From the NCBI RefSeq assembly GCF_040807025.1, contig NC_090943.1, positions 28,549,213 to 28,613,212 on the forward strand: DNA of 64,000 nt, in the 5' to 3' direction. Each line of letters begins with the position of its first letter. The stretch's first letter is position 1. Below, one piece after another: positions 26,877-38,149 of this stretch. Below the pieces are notes generated by a model. It had not been told where the DNA came from and ran no database searches. It worked only from the letters and a program-made list of their open reading frames with translations. Origin of the DNA: Struthio camelus (taxonomy: Eukaryota; Chordata; Aves; Struthioniformes; Struthionidae). A program made the translations under genes and the position numbers.

Positions 26877-28125
26877 ACACTCCGTGCTGCGAGCCTCACC
26901 TGCCAATAGCCTGAGTGGAAGCCACGCAAAGCATCAGGACAGGCTTCTTCCCAGCGGTGGAAAAAACGCTGTTTAAATGTTCTCGCTTCTGATTCTGCCC
27001 TTTAGCATACATTCTTACGGAAATATTCTTTTTCAAGGTGTTTTAAAAGACTGGAATTTTTTTCCCAGTGGGTATTAATGTGTTAGATATTTAAACTCTA
27101 TTGAGGCAAATATTCCGAGTTGTACCCTTGGTGCAAATGAGAAGACCGACATCTGCACATACCTAGAATGGTATATGGTACACGTGGCTTCTGTCTCATT
27201 AAAACTAATGAATTACGTTTGTAAAGCTGTCTACCTTACACCTTTATTTTCAGTCACTTGTATCTTGATTCTGTATACATAATAATGATTTTTCAGTATT
27301 TGCAATGTACATCCTCGGGCCATTTCTTGGACGTTTATGCAATTAGTTTAATGAACTTTGCTTGGAGGTTGCTGTGGGATTAGGAGTCACTACCGTCTTG
27401 GCTTGCCAATTTTACAGATTCCGTAGAGATCGCGCGCTCCGCAGTTAAGTTTTCTTACTCACTGTTTAAAGCCAAAACATGTTTGTGGCAAATTCACCTA
27501 GCTAACAAAACAACGGGAGAAAGCTGGTTGCGGTTATACTGTGTAAGTACAGTAATCTCCTGTCATCCTGCCTCCCTTTCGGCAATTGCCAGAACAAGTC
27601 ACGTTTACGAGAGTTGTTTAGTGGTTTGTCTGGATTTGTTAGCAGTGCATTACTCGTTTAGGTAGGCTGTGTTACATGCCTTATTTTTTAAGAGCTAGGG
27701 CGGGAGCCTGCAAGCCCCGCTCCGCGGCGGAGTCGCGGCGCGCTCGGCTCGGCGCCGCGCCGCCCCCGCGCTCCCTGGCCGCCGCCGCCGGCACCGTGCC
27801 CCGCTCCGGCCGAGCCGCCCCGCCGCGCACCCCGCTCTCCTCCGCGGGAACGGGCGGGAGGCGGCGATCGCCAGCGCTGCGGACCCGGTTACCGAGCCGC
27901 TTCCTCCGGCCGGGGGAAAACCCGCCGTCCCCGGGCTGGAGAAGCCGGGCGAGCGGAGCCGGGCGCTGCGGCCCGCGGGCAGGCGGCGCCCGGGGCGCGG
28001 CGGGGCGGGCTGGGCGGGCCGCTGCGGCCGGGGCCCGGCCTCTGCCGCTCCGCGCCGCCCGCCTCGGGCCGGGCTGCGGCGGGAGCGCGGCCCGCCCGCG
28101 GCGGAACAGACCATTGCGGCTGGCC

Positions 28126-28137
28126 GAAGAGGTGAGG
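28126..28137 (+). other. Candidate 5' splice donor of untranslated exon 1
   Basis: GAAGAG|GTGAGG, with the exon ending at 28,131, is the best donor in the island. With the acceptor at 29,826 it would give a 1.69-kb first intron. Two further donors (after 28,470 and 28,760) are weaker alternatives. Which is used is inferred, not observed. Confidence 0.5.
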
Positions 28138-28187
28138 CACCTGTCACCCGCCGGCTGCCGGCGGCCCCAGAGCGGCGGCCGCGCCGC

Positions 28188-28333
28188 GCCGTGCCGTGCC
28201 GTGCCGGAGGGGGCGGGAGCGGGGCTGCGGCGGGGCGCGGCGGCTCGCCTCCTCCCCCGCGCCGCGCCGCGCCGCGCCGCGGGTGTGTGCGCGGAGCCGT
28301 GTCGGTGCCCCAACCGCCGCCGCCGCCGCCGCC
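28188..28333 (+). repeat. GC-rich short tandem repeats in the promoter
   Basis: Three simple repeats sit within the island: a pentamer GCCGT repeated about four times (28,188-28,206), a related pentamer GCCGC repeated about four to five times (near 28,258-28,281), and a CCG triplet repeat of about seven units (28,313-28,333). If transcribed they would lie in a 5' UTR or first intron. Such runs are often polymorphic. Confidence 0.85.
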
Positions 28334-29190
28334 TGCAATGGCGTTGAGGCGCCGCGGCGGTTGGTGCCTCCTGTCAGGCGGGTGGCGGCAGCGGCCGTTC
28401 TCCACGGAGGCGCCGAGCAGCCGGCGGCCGCAGGAGGAGCGGGGGCCGCGCTGAGGCGGGAGGCTGGCGGGTAAGGAAGCGTGCGCGCCGCGGGGAAGGC
28501 GCGGAGGAGCCGCCGCAAGGGGCTTTTGTTCCCTGGCGCCCGGCAGGCACAGCCGGGCCCGGCCGCGCCGCGCCGGGGCTGCCGCCCGCGCAGCCCTGCC
28601 CGCCGCAAGGTGCTGCCGCCCGCGGCCCGCGCCTTCCAGCCTGCGCGTCGCGGCGCTGCCCTCGGCGCTTTTAAGTTTATTTCCTCCCGCGCCCTTTCCC
28701 GCGAGCCGCCAGCGCGGCGGATGTCGCCGGGAGGGCGAGGATAGGGGGCGACTGGCGCAGGTACGCGGGACGGCTGGGCTCCGCTCCGGCCGTTGGCGCG
28801 TGCCGCTCCCGGCCGTTGGAGGCCGCGCGCCGCCGCCGCCCCTCAGCTCGGAGCCGCCGCGCCCTGCCCGGCCCGGATCCGCGGCGCGGCCGGGTGCGTT
28901 TCGCAGCGCGTTGTGCTGCATCGCCCAACGTGATGTGGCTTCGCCTTGCCGGGGTGGGGGGGGGCAGGGGAGGTGTGTGCGCGTGTGTGCGCCCCCCGGC
29001 GCGGTCCGGCCGCCCCGCGCAGCGCGCCGAGCGGGCGCCGAGGCGTTTGGCCGGCCGTGTGGCGCTGCGCGGGGCCCGGCGGCCGCGGGGCCCCCGGGGC
29101 CGATCCTGCCGGCAGCTGCCCGCGGGCGGCTGGCGGGGCGCTCCCCTGCGCCCTGCGGCGCTGGCGGCACTGCCGGCGGCCAGGGACAAC

Positions 29191-29825
29191 TTTTCCTAAC
29201 TAGGTTTCACTTTCTTTGCTGTTTGAGCTGAGAGCGTTAGCTGTGGGTGCAATTTTTCTGTTTCGCTCGAGCTCCTGTTTCATTTTGGAGCAGTCTTTCT
29301 GAGTGTGTTATTTGAGAGGGTATTTCTACCATTATGTTTCCCTGAGAGAAGAAGGGTTATCTTGCAGTGCCTCGGGGAAGCAGAACCATCGTGTTTGCAT
29401 CGAGTTATTTTAGGGTCACATATAAGACACTCGGAGGGTTGTGGGGTTTTTTTGATTCTGCTTTTCTCTTGTCGCTGAGGAAGAGTTTGGTACGATAAAA
29501 GTAGTGGTATTTCTCTTGTCGCCTTGTTTTTCCTTTGCATGTTTGTGACGTGATACATCTTTGTGAACAGTTAGACATGATAATCCATGCTTTCACTATG
29601 GAGTGATGTTAGAGTTATTTTATAAATTTGCCAATTGTTCAGCAATCAGTTTGAAAAAAACTGTAATTACTTACAAGTGTTCATATGTTTGTGTGCTGCT
29701 GGGTTGTATTTTTTCCTTGTTTTGTAAATGTAATTTCAAATAACTATATAAAGGGAAAGTGTCATTTAGATTTAAGGAAGTACAAGTGCATGACATGATT
29801 CAGAAAGCCTTACTTTCTGTTGCAG
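29191..29825. other. First (5' UTR) intron, 3' part
   Basis: This AT-richer sequence between the CpG island and the coding exon ends in a pyrimidine-rich acceptor, TACTTTCTGTTGCAG, with the AG at 29,824-29,825. It holds no open frame of note and is read as the end of the intron separating the untranslated first exon from the coding exon. Confidence 0.65.
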
Positions 29826-29890
29826 GTTACATCTACGTTTGTTCCCAAAAGCCCTCCTCGGTCTTGCTGCTTTGTCACAATTGACTCCAT

Positions 29891-29956
29891 ATGTTTAGAT
29901 ATTTGCCTCCAGATCTTCTGTCAGGCACGGCCCTGCCGAAGAGCAGTGCTGCCTAA
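29891..29956 (+). CDS. Upstream ORF 1 in the PPP1R9A 5' UTR (21 codons)
   Basis: An ATG at 29,891 opens a 21-codon frame ending at TAA 29,954-29,956. The start context is weak (C at -3). If the leader is used as predicted, this uORF would be scanned before the main start and could lower translation modestly. No peptide function is implied. Confidence 0.4.
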   Translation: MFRYLPPDLLSGTALPKSSAA

Positions 29957-30018
29957 GAAACGCTTCTCAACCAGAATCTCAGTTGTAACAGGTTGCTGAG
30001 AGTGGTACCTCCGTAATT

Positions 30019-30024
30019 ATGTAA
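30019..30024 (+). promoter_or_regulatory. Start-stop element (ATG-TAA) in the PPP1R9A 5' UTR
   Basis: An ATG is immediately followed by TAA, so the frame codes for methionine only. It lies 26 nt before the main start codon and out of frame with it (offset 32). The context has A at -3, favouring recognition. Start-stop uORFs are known in other genes to hold a ribosome on the leader and repress the downstream frame; a similar effect here is inference. Confidence 0.5.
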
Positions 30025-30050
30025 GGTGGTTTTGCACTCCTGAAGTAAAC

Positions 30051-31517
30051 ATGATAAAAACAGAGTCTTCAGGAGAAAGATCAACCCTCCGAAGTGCCTC
30101 TCCTCACAGGAATGCTTACAGAACTGAGTTCCAGGCGCTGAAAAGCACCTTTGACAAACCGAAATCAGATGGAGACCAAAAAACGAAAGAGGAAGGAGAG
30201 GCCTCCCAGAGCAGGGGGAGGAAGTATGGCTCAAATGTCAATAGGATTAAGAACTTATTTATGCAGATGGGCATGGAGCCCACTGAAAGTGCTGGAGTTA
30301 CCCCTAAAACAAGGGGAAAGGGTGGCCCACCATCACCTCAGAGGCGAATTAGGCCCAAAGAATTTGTAGAAAAAACGGATGGTTCCATTGTAAAATTGGA
30401 ATCTTCTGTTTCAGAAAGGATTAGTAGATTTGATACTATCCATGATGGCCCTTCTTATTCTAAGTTTACTGAAACTCGAAAGATGTTTGAGCGAAATGCT
30501 CATGAAATGGGACATTCCAATCGCTATTCCCCAAAGAAAGAGAAAGTGGTTTCCAGCGAGCTTCCGGATGAGTGGTGCAGCTCTAAATCTCACAGAGGCA
30601 GCACTGATTCATTGGACAGTCTTAGCCCAAGGACAGAGACTGTCTCTCCAACTGTGAGTCAGCTCAGTGCAGTTTTTGAAAACACTGACTCACACAACGT
30701 AATTGTTTTAGAAAAGTCAGAGAACAATGAAGAATACTCTGTAACTGGTCACTATCCACTAAATCTGTCTTCTACCGTTGCAAGTATCTCCTCCCCTGTT
30801 GCAAACCTTGAGGGGTTCAGTCCTTTGAAAGATGCCGGCACGTGGTCTCCGCCAGCCAAACAAAGTACAAGCTTGGCATCCGTTGAGAACTCTCAGCAAA
30901 ATAGCACACCTTCCCCATCAAGGCAGAAAACGTCTATAGGCACTTCATCGGGTTCAAAACCAACTGAAGAAATAAAAAAGAAAACGGAGGCAAGTGCTGA
31001 TTCTGTTGATAGCTGTGTGGTGAGTCCACAGGATTTGGTCAATGCACCTGACAGTGAAAGGTCTGTGGACAGTTGTGCTAGGCATAAGTCAAAAACAGAC
31101 ACGGAAGTTTTGTTGCGACAAAAGGAACGATCAGAAAATGCAGAGGGTATCTTTGATAGGCCTGAAGCTTCAGAAATACCAAGAAATTTGGTGTCAGGTG
31201 GTGATTTTGCAGCAGATGCCGTTTCAGATGCTGCAGAGTCCCATTTTGATGAGACAGGTGAAAAGGAGGTAAATGAAGATGTGAGCAATTTCCAGAGTTC
31301 CCATGTGTACATGCACTCTGACTACAACGTATATAGGGTACGATCGAGGTATAATTCTGACTGGGGAGAGACTGGTACAGAACAGGATGATCAGGATGAC
31401 AGTGATGAGGATAACTGTTATGAACCTGATATGGAATACTCCGAAATTAATGGATTGCCAGATGAAGATGAAATCCCAGCCAACAGAAAAATACAGTTTA
31501 GCCGTGCTCCAATTAAG
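30051..31517 (+). CDS. PPP1R9A: Neurabin-1 (PPP1R9A), first coding exon, N-terminal 489 residues
   Basis: Neurabin-1 is a neuronal scaffold of dendritic spines and growth cones that binds F-actin through its N-terminal region and docks protein phosphatase 1. This exon encodes residues 1-489. It opens MIKTESSGERSTLRSASPHR; the basic, Ser-rich first ~140 residues match the known actin-binding part, with NRIKNLFMQMG and SERISRFD-like stretches. Then comes a long Ser/Thr/Pro-rich, probably disordered segment, an acidic run from residue 444, and the PP1-docking RVxF-type motif KIQF at 480-483, followed by SRAPIK. Ser484 aligns with the PKA site known next to this motif in mammals. The exon ends AAG|GTAAAG in phase 0, as expected before the VFSTY... 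exon; the PDZ, coiled-coil and SAM parts lie beyond the window. Start: first Met after an in-frame stop, A at -3. Reading past the donor adds only 14 codons before a stop. Identification is by recognition of the protein, with spinophilin (PPP1R9B) excluded by the overall sequence. Confidence 0.96.
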
Positions 31518-32667
31518 GTAAAGTTTCCTGCATTTATTTTTTGCGATTTGGTTCATTTTTAAATGCAGCTTTGTTTGAAGCAGATTTTGACGGTTGTCTC
31601 TGAAAAGATTGCAGAGCATCTTCAGATGCTCATTTCTGTTACAGTCAGCCAGTGAGCATAACCCCAAGTGATGCAAGGGAGATGAGCTCTGAAGAACTTT
31701 GATTATTTCCTAGCATACCTTATGGCTGATGAAGCTAGCAGAAATGAGAATGACAGCTAGGTTTGCAAAGTTTTGAAATTGTGACATGCATGTTTTGATT
31801 TATATGGCTATGAATTATAATCCCATGTGAAATGTAGAAGTGGGTATTTGGTGGCCTTAACGCTTGTTGTGTTTTCATTTGAAATTGTAACTTCTTTAGT
31901 TTGGTTGGCCTCTCTTACTTTAACTTGCCTCAGATGTTCTTTAAAGTTACTATATTGAAGCACCGTGTCACGAATTACAATGTGCTACTGAAGAGTGTTT
32001 TTGTCTCACTAATAGAAGACCGTTAATATTCTATATCTGAATCAATATAATCTTTTCTAATACTATCTTCACTATTCAAACTTGTTCATACCTTTATGTA
32101 TGTTTAGTATATGTCAGTTTAAGAGGCTACTGAAAGGTAAAAGATGTCATACTGAACAAACGGTGGGTTTCTTGCAGAGTTTTTTGGGTTTGCTTTTAAG
32201 TACCTTGAAATTGTAGCTAAGAATGTGGACTGCTCCAGGTATTTCAGCATGGGACGGAATAACTAGTGTAGTGTTTTGCTATACCAGCATTTCACAGCTG
32301 AGTCTCAGGGTTAAGTATAAAAGTATTTTACTTTCGAGCTGTTTAATACACGTGGTCTCAATGAACATTGCAAAAGCATAGTCATTTTTCCAGAAATGAC
32401 TGTTGAAAGAGCCGCATACAGTGGAGTACTTGAAATCTAAATATTCTGAAATTAAAAATCTGAAAATGAAATTGACTTTGTTTTCATTTCATGAGTTTAG
32501 GTAATCAGAATTCTTTAACTGAAAGAAGTTTCACTATCAAACTTGAGGTAATGTCCCTTATAAAATTTGTGTTTACGTCATCGGTGGTTTAAGTTAGGGT
32601 AAGATGTACTTTTATCAGGAAATCTTAATCTGAATGAAATAACCAGGTTTTTACATCTGTTTATTCC

Positions 32668-32686
32668 GGGGGGGTGGGGGGGGGGG
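32668..32686 (+). repeat. G-run (G7-T-G11)
   Basis: Seven G, one T, then eleven G residues on the sense strand of the intron. It could form a G-quadruplex in DNA or in the nascent transcript, and is likely length-variable. Confidence 0.95.
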
Positions 32687-33699
32687 AAAGTTGCCTTCTG
32701 TTCTTCATGCTGTTAAAAGACCATTTTTACACTGAAACAAAATATTCAGAGCCAAGATTATGGATTTTTGCTTTTGTTACTGTTTTATTCAGGCTTGCGT
32801 CACTGGCCAAAAATTTTAACAGTGTTTGTGCCCCTTCTAGATTATTCCCATAATTACGCTAACCAAATTTTTTTAAGTTTTCTTGGAGATGAAGTAGCGA
32901 GAACTTTTATTACAAGGATTATCGAAGGCCTTTTTTTCCTCTCCCAGGCTGTGCTAACAGGCAAGATGACTCTTCCGTTTTCTCAAAGTCTACTGATTAT
33001 GTGCAGAAGTTTCTTTAATAGTATTTAACATGGTTCCAGCATATAGGAATTCTGAAAGTGACTATACTGATGTTATTCTTGAAATGGTAGAATTTTTTTA
33101 ATGCTTTTTGTGAAAGATAAAACCGTGACGTTATTACTTCAGCATATTGCTATGGTCTGTGATCAGGCTGTTTTTGCTCAAAAGAATGAGACAGTTGTGC
33201 TAGGTGCTTTAAGTGTATTCTCTCTGAATTATTATTTAGTTATAAACCTTTTCCTTCTCAAAGTTTTCTTGCTGCGTTCGGTTCGCATTACATGTTGTGA
33301 AGTAATAATTATAGTCTATCGGAAAAAGCACCCAAAAGTCATGTGTATAAACAATAAAAGACTACGTTTCTCGTCGTTTTTTGGAATAAAGTACTCTTAA
33401 CAGGCTTACCCAAAGTAAAATAAATATTGTTTTAATTATTTTAGCATCTTCACTGTCCATTGTAGATAGTAGGAAAAATTGAGTAAAAGCTGAATTTAGG
33501 GAACAGTGTAGAAGAGAAGGTGATTTTGGAGATCCCCATGTGACTGCTTTTTGTCTTGTCCACATCGAATGTGTGCAGTGTGTCAGTCATGTGGGAAAAA
33601 CAGAAGTGAGACCATGTGGAGGACTTCTACTAAGAGAGGAAGAACTGCAGCAAAAGTTGTGGAAAATTTGCAGCTGCTAGTTTAGCCTTCCTCTCTGTA

Positions 33700-33960
33700 A
33701 TTCCCTCGGCAATGCCAAACAGCGTAAACCCGGGCAGGCTGCCAGTGGCATCAGGTCACTGCCCGGTCAGCTCACAGTGGGCAGAGACCCAAGGGACGGG
33801 GAGCTGGAGAACCCCCCCGGGGATCCTTAGGAACTTGGGATTCCCTGGGCTCACGGCATTACCTCTTTGACAGCCTTGCTAATTTGGCACACCACGAGGA
33901 GCTAATGACAAATTTTGCCAAGCAGTTTCTGCCCGGCAATATGTATCAGTGGTTGGTTTG
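33700..33960. other. GC-rich patch in the intron
   Basis: A patch richer in G+C than its flanks, containing CCCGGGC, a C7 run followed by GGGG near 33,812, and a short repeated word, GCCCGG. No open frame or repeat family is recognised. It may be a decayed GC-rich repeat or a small regulatory element. Confidence 0.3.
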
Positions 33961-36675
33961 CAGGGCATGAAGGACTTGCGTTCTGCACTCTCTCACAGTT
34001 TTAGCTTATGAGCTTATCAAATCGTTTACTTTACTCATCTGCTGTATGGGGTTGCTAACTGAATATATAACAATTGTTGAAGAATTTTTCTGCTCTAGGC
34101 AATTTATGCATAGCTTATTTCATTAATACTTTTCTGAAACCTCACCCCATGGTTATGTAGCTTATCTGAGAGAGAGGAAAATACAGAGCAATGTAGTAGT
34201 ATTTTCCATATGGTTGAAAATTGATCCTCTGTTAAAATGAAGTAATTTTTACTTATCAGCTCGGTTAGATAGCAGTGTTAAAAGTCCAATCCAAACAGTT
34301 GAACACTCCAGAAGTTTAGTGCTGAGTTTTCACAGTATCATCTCTCTGCTCCTCTTCCACATTAATTACCAAAATTAGATTTTTGAATTTGTAGCCAATG
34401 AAACGAGTGGGTAGTTATTGCCTTAAAGTTGTTACTTGAAGATCTTAACAGATTTAGTTAAATACCTTTGGACTGGTTATGGTTGAACCACTTTTTCAAG
34501 GGATTTTTCAAGTAGACATGCAGTAAATGTAATAAAAAGAGAGCTGAGACTGAAGAGCAAAAAGCTTTCGTTATCACCAGAGAGAATCCTCCCAGTTCCT
34601 TTAGGGCAGACTCTGTGGACTTTGGAAAGTAGTGAAGTCTGGCTAGAAGGATGAGTTAATAAATAAAATCTCATTCATCAAACAGATAAAGATTTCGCCC
34701 TGTTCATCATCTGAGCAGGAAAAACCACAGTTACTTAGAAATCTGCTCTAAGGAGAAGCACACAAGTAAATGGTTACAGGAAATTCTGCTCTTATACAAG
34801 CTGTAATTTTGCTATCACAGATCCCATGCTCCGTGGGCCATTTACTCAGCTCTAGGATTATGGGATTTGTTTGCTTATCTGATCTCTGTTGAAAATTAGT
34901 CTCTTGAGGCATACGCGACTGCCCAAAGGCCGTTGTTGGCTTAGGGAGTTTCTAGGTATTTGGAATGTCACGTCACTTAAGTAAGCAGTTGTACCTATTT
35001 TGGGGGGCTCAAGTCAACTTTGAAAAGTAAAAAACGGTCTGTGAGAGTGCGGACATGAGTCTGTATGTTGCTAAAGAAGGTATGTGCATGTTACAGTCTA
35101 AGTATTTGTATCACAGTTATGTTCAGCGGCTTCCATCAGCAGTGGTCCATTCTTGTGTCAAGGTATTCTGTATCTGCTCCGTGGTATAAGTGAACCTCTT
35201 CAAGGCAAAAGAAGAAGGAAAGAAGTTACATGAGTGTAATGAGAAGAAAAATACGGTCAAACGGCTTTGTCAGGATACTTTTCTACCAGGAACAGAAAAG
35301 GAACAGAAACTCTGTGATTTACTGGCTTTCTGTTGAGTTTTGCAGGATTTGCTGAGCGTTCAGTTCCGTGCTGCTGCCCAGACATTGCAGGCTCGTTGGC
35401 CAAGGTTTGCCAGCAATACACAATTCATTAGCTGAAGACTTTCCACGCTCTAGCAAATGGAAGTGTATTCATTATCCAAATTGTAGTCCTTTTTGAGCCA
35501 TGCTCCCTCCATCCTGGCTGGAATTAGGATGGAGGATTAATGTGCACCTTTCTTCGTGTCCCAAGTCCAAAATGTCTGATACTTTAATAGCTGATGGTTG
35601 CATCTTCAATTACTGCCCTGTTTCTGATGCCAGGTTCACATTAAACCATTTAAAGATGTGTGCAGAAATCAGCATCTGCTACTGACCTTTCTTTTGCAAC
35701 TTTCTGCTTTACTGACTTTGCCCTACACAATTGAGGGTGCTAGGGAGGAGAGCGTAGTATGTGATCAGACCCTATGGCTCCCAGGACAGAATTTGTTGCG
35801 GAAATAGGGGTTTTGGCCTAAAGGTACTGCTTCAGTCTTCAGAGTTCCCTGTAGCTTCCTTAGGGTGCAGAGGTGATGATATTTGCCTAATTGAGACCTC
35901 TCTGCATTTTGGGGGAGGTAGGAAAGGTAAGAAAGGGAAAGGGAAGGCTGTAGCAGTGGCTTTTCTATGCTTCAGCTAATGCTATAGAAGAAGGTTATAT
36001 GATCACTGGTATCCTTACTTCATATGTTCTTCCTCTCTTTTGTCGTGCAACATAACTGAATTTTATACCCTACAGCACTGCTGTTTTCCAGATTATTTTT
36101 TTCAAATTGTGCCTTGTTCAGGAATGTGAATTTGTACTACTTTTTTTTTTTTTTTACAGTGAGCCTTTGAAGAGGTTTTACAAGAAGTGCTGTGATTGTA
36201 GTTTAGTATAAAATATAAATGACATTTATATTTAAAAGTTGTTTTGAAGTTTCTTGTGAACTATATGTTGGTATATGTTATTCAAAAACGAGCTAAAGCA
36301 GCAAATCTTTCTGTAGTTAGTCCTAGTGAGTTGACTCACTAAAATGTATTCAAGCATGTAAGTGGTGGTGAGGAAAGAATCTAAAACAGTCTGACATTGT
36401 AATTACTTTGGAAATCTTTGCTCTGTAAAATGTTTTTATTCTTTGTCTAGTAAACATTGAAATAAAGTATGCTGGAAACATTTGCAAACTGTAGTGTTGA
36501 AAAGGAAAGCGTTTGCCTGATTCTATGTTTGGTATAGTGTTTGCCCATTGTTATTAAAATGTTGAAGTATTTAGGATCATAGAAGTCATAAGTGAAGGTC
36601 ACCTGTTCACAAGCAGTTTGCAGTCCAAGACTACAATCCTGCCAACACTTCTGTTTGTGTTTTAGTTAAGTGAAT

Positions 36676-36728
36676 ATGGAGTTGGACTTAGATGATCTCC
36701 AGCAGTGCCTTTCAACCTCAACGAGTCT
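36676..36728 (+). mobile_element. CR1 3'-terminal scrap
   Basis: The sequence reads GTTGGACTTAGATGATCTCC, then AGCAGTGCCTTTCAACCTCAACGA. It matches the 3' UTR of the young CR1 at 61,876-61,920 (GTTGGACTAGATGATCTCCA...CCTTCCAACCTAAACGATT) apart from point changes. Only about 50 bp are recognisable. It is a very short, 5'-truncated and decayed insertion. Confidence 0.7.
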
Positions 36729-36904
36729 ACAGAGTCCCAGTGTGTGGACAGAAAAATAAGGATGTGTAGTTTCCTTCTGAAATGACTAAAATAATACTGT
36801 CCTTTTCTTAAATTTAGTTCTCTGCTCTGGTCACCATGTCCGTGCTTTGTTTAAACATTAGGAACAGAAGATAGTTTTTTTTGCTAAAACATGAAACTAG
36901 GATT

Positions 36905-37035
36905 TAAATAGGCTTAGGCTCTGTCACTGATTTGTCCTGTAATACTGAGTAAGTCACTGAACCTTTATGCTGGTATTTGAACTCTGTAAAATGGGCAACA
37001 AGTTGTTCTTTGACAGCTTCATTAATTTCAACTTG
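36905..37035 (+). repeat. MIR-like ancient SINE
   Basis: The order of words matches the MIR core and 3' region: GGCTCTGTCACTGATTTG, then GAGTAAGTCACTGAACCTTT, then CTCTGTAAAATGGGCA. MIR elements are tRNA-derived SINEs old enough to be shared by amniotes. The middle CCTCAGTTTCC segment is altered, consistent with great age. Borders are approximate. Confidence 0.65.
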
Positions 37036-38149
37036 TGATGCAGTTTGAGATACTGAGATAGAGATTGCTTGTGTAGCTGGAAATATGTATATTCTACTTC
37101 ATAAGTAGCACCCTTACGCATTTTACAGCCGTTGTGAAGTACAGGAAATTCTACAGACTAAGTAGGACTAGAATGTATTTTATTGTGAAGATTAATGTCT
37201 TACTAAGTTTGATTATTTGTAAAAGTTCTGATGATTTAAAAAAAGTTCTTTGTTCTAGTGGTAGGATATATAAAAACATTTCTATGATCTAGTTCTTTAT
37301 TCCACTTACATCTGCTATGAAGGACCTTGCTAGAACCTTTTATATATCTTTATCATGGAAAGGGAGAAGAAACAAGTATTTTTCCCTGTAAATATTAAGC
37401 ACTCAGACTGGATGCTCTCAGATGAAGAACGACAGTGAAGAGATAAAGCATTCCAGAACAAGTTGCTGGTTTTGGATATTAAAAGATAAGTCTGTTCTAC
37501 ATGTTTATTGTATATTTGAAGTGTATTATTGAGCTGGAATTGTATGCTTTCACTAGATGAACCTGTTGCACAAAGTTCAAGATGCAGAAGATGGTATTAA
37601 ATATGATTACTGAAATACAATAGGTGGAATAAGTTATTTGTCTTGCTCAGCACACCATGGAGATGTTAACTCCTGTGTTGGTCACCTAGAAAAAGTCGCT
37701 AAGAGTTCTAGAGCACAGTTTTTCCTGGATGCAATGCTTACCAAAGAGTTACTGCACTATACAGAAGTAACATTGCTTTAAACTCGCTTTCGTAAGCATT
37801 GAGGACATTCTAGAGGAGGCATTTGTAGAAACCGAGCTTGGGTTGAATGATTGCCATCAGAGGTTTATGCAGCTCAAGTTGGAAGGGTCTTGCAATTTAA
37901 GGTTTTGAATTTCAAAAATGCAGACTGAGAAACTGTAGGAAAATAGTTTGAAATTAACTGAACCAAAGAGCTAAGGGAGCTAACAATAGGCTGCTTGGAA
38001 CTTCTCTGATTCACAGTTAGAACAACTGTATAGGATTTGCATCCCAGGAAAAGGCAGAATGCATGAACAGAAGAATTGCAGACCTGACCAGAAGAAAAGT
38101 CAGGCAAGAGAATATCAGAAGCTAGCCAAGAGCATACAGGGAATGGCAA

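Larger units (their letters stand above)
27680..29190 (+). promoter_or_regulatory. CpG-island promoter and untranslated first exon region of PPP1R9A
   Basis: About 1.5 kb of extremely GC- and CpG-rich DNA with abrupt edges into AT-rich flanks lies just upstream of the exon carrying the PPP1R9A start codon, in the right position for its promoter. No TATA box is seen, as is usual for CpG-island promoters, where start sites are dispersed. Candidate 5' splice donors facing the acceptor at 29,826 are at 28,131/28,132 (GAAGAG|GTGAGG, the best match), 28,470/28,471 (GCGG|GTAAGG) and 28,760/28,761 (GCGCAG|GTACGC), so more than one first exon is possible. Long open frames on both strands here (up to 491 codons on minus) reflect the rarity of A/T-rich stop codons, not genes. 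The start sites themselves cannot be read from sequence. Confidence 0.85.
29826..30050 (+). other. PPP1R9A 5' UTR segment in the first coding exon
   Basis: The 225 nt between the predicted splice acceptor and the start codon. An in-frame TGA at 29,997-29,999 lies 18 codons before the start, with no ATG in frame between, which fixes the methionine at 30,051 as the first in-frame one. The segment contains two upstream ORFs, listed separately. The acceptor (TTCTGTTGCAG|GTT) is a good match to consensus. Confidence 0.7.

Noticed and set aside
27695..29170. 491-codon minus-strand open frame (and 223-codon plus-strand frame) across the CpG island
   Set aside because: Stop codons are rare in such GC-rich DNA. 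The translations are Arg/Ala/Pro/Gly-rich in several frames at once and match no family, so they reflect base composition.
31518..31562. Continuation of the neurabin-1 frame 14 codons past codon 489
   Set aside because: The junction AAG|GTAAAG is a good donor, and the known protein continues with a different sequence after APIK. The extra codons are intron.
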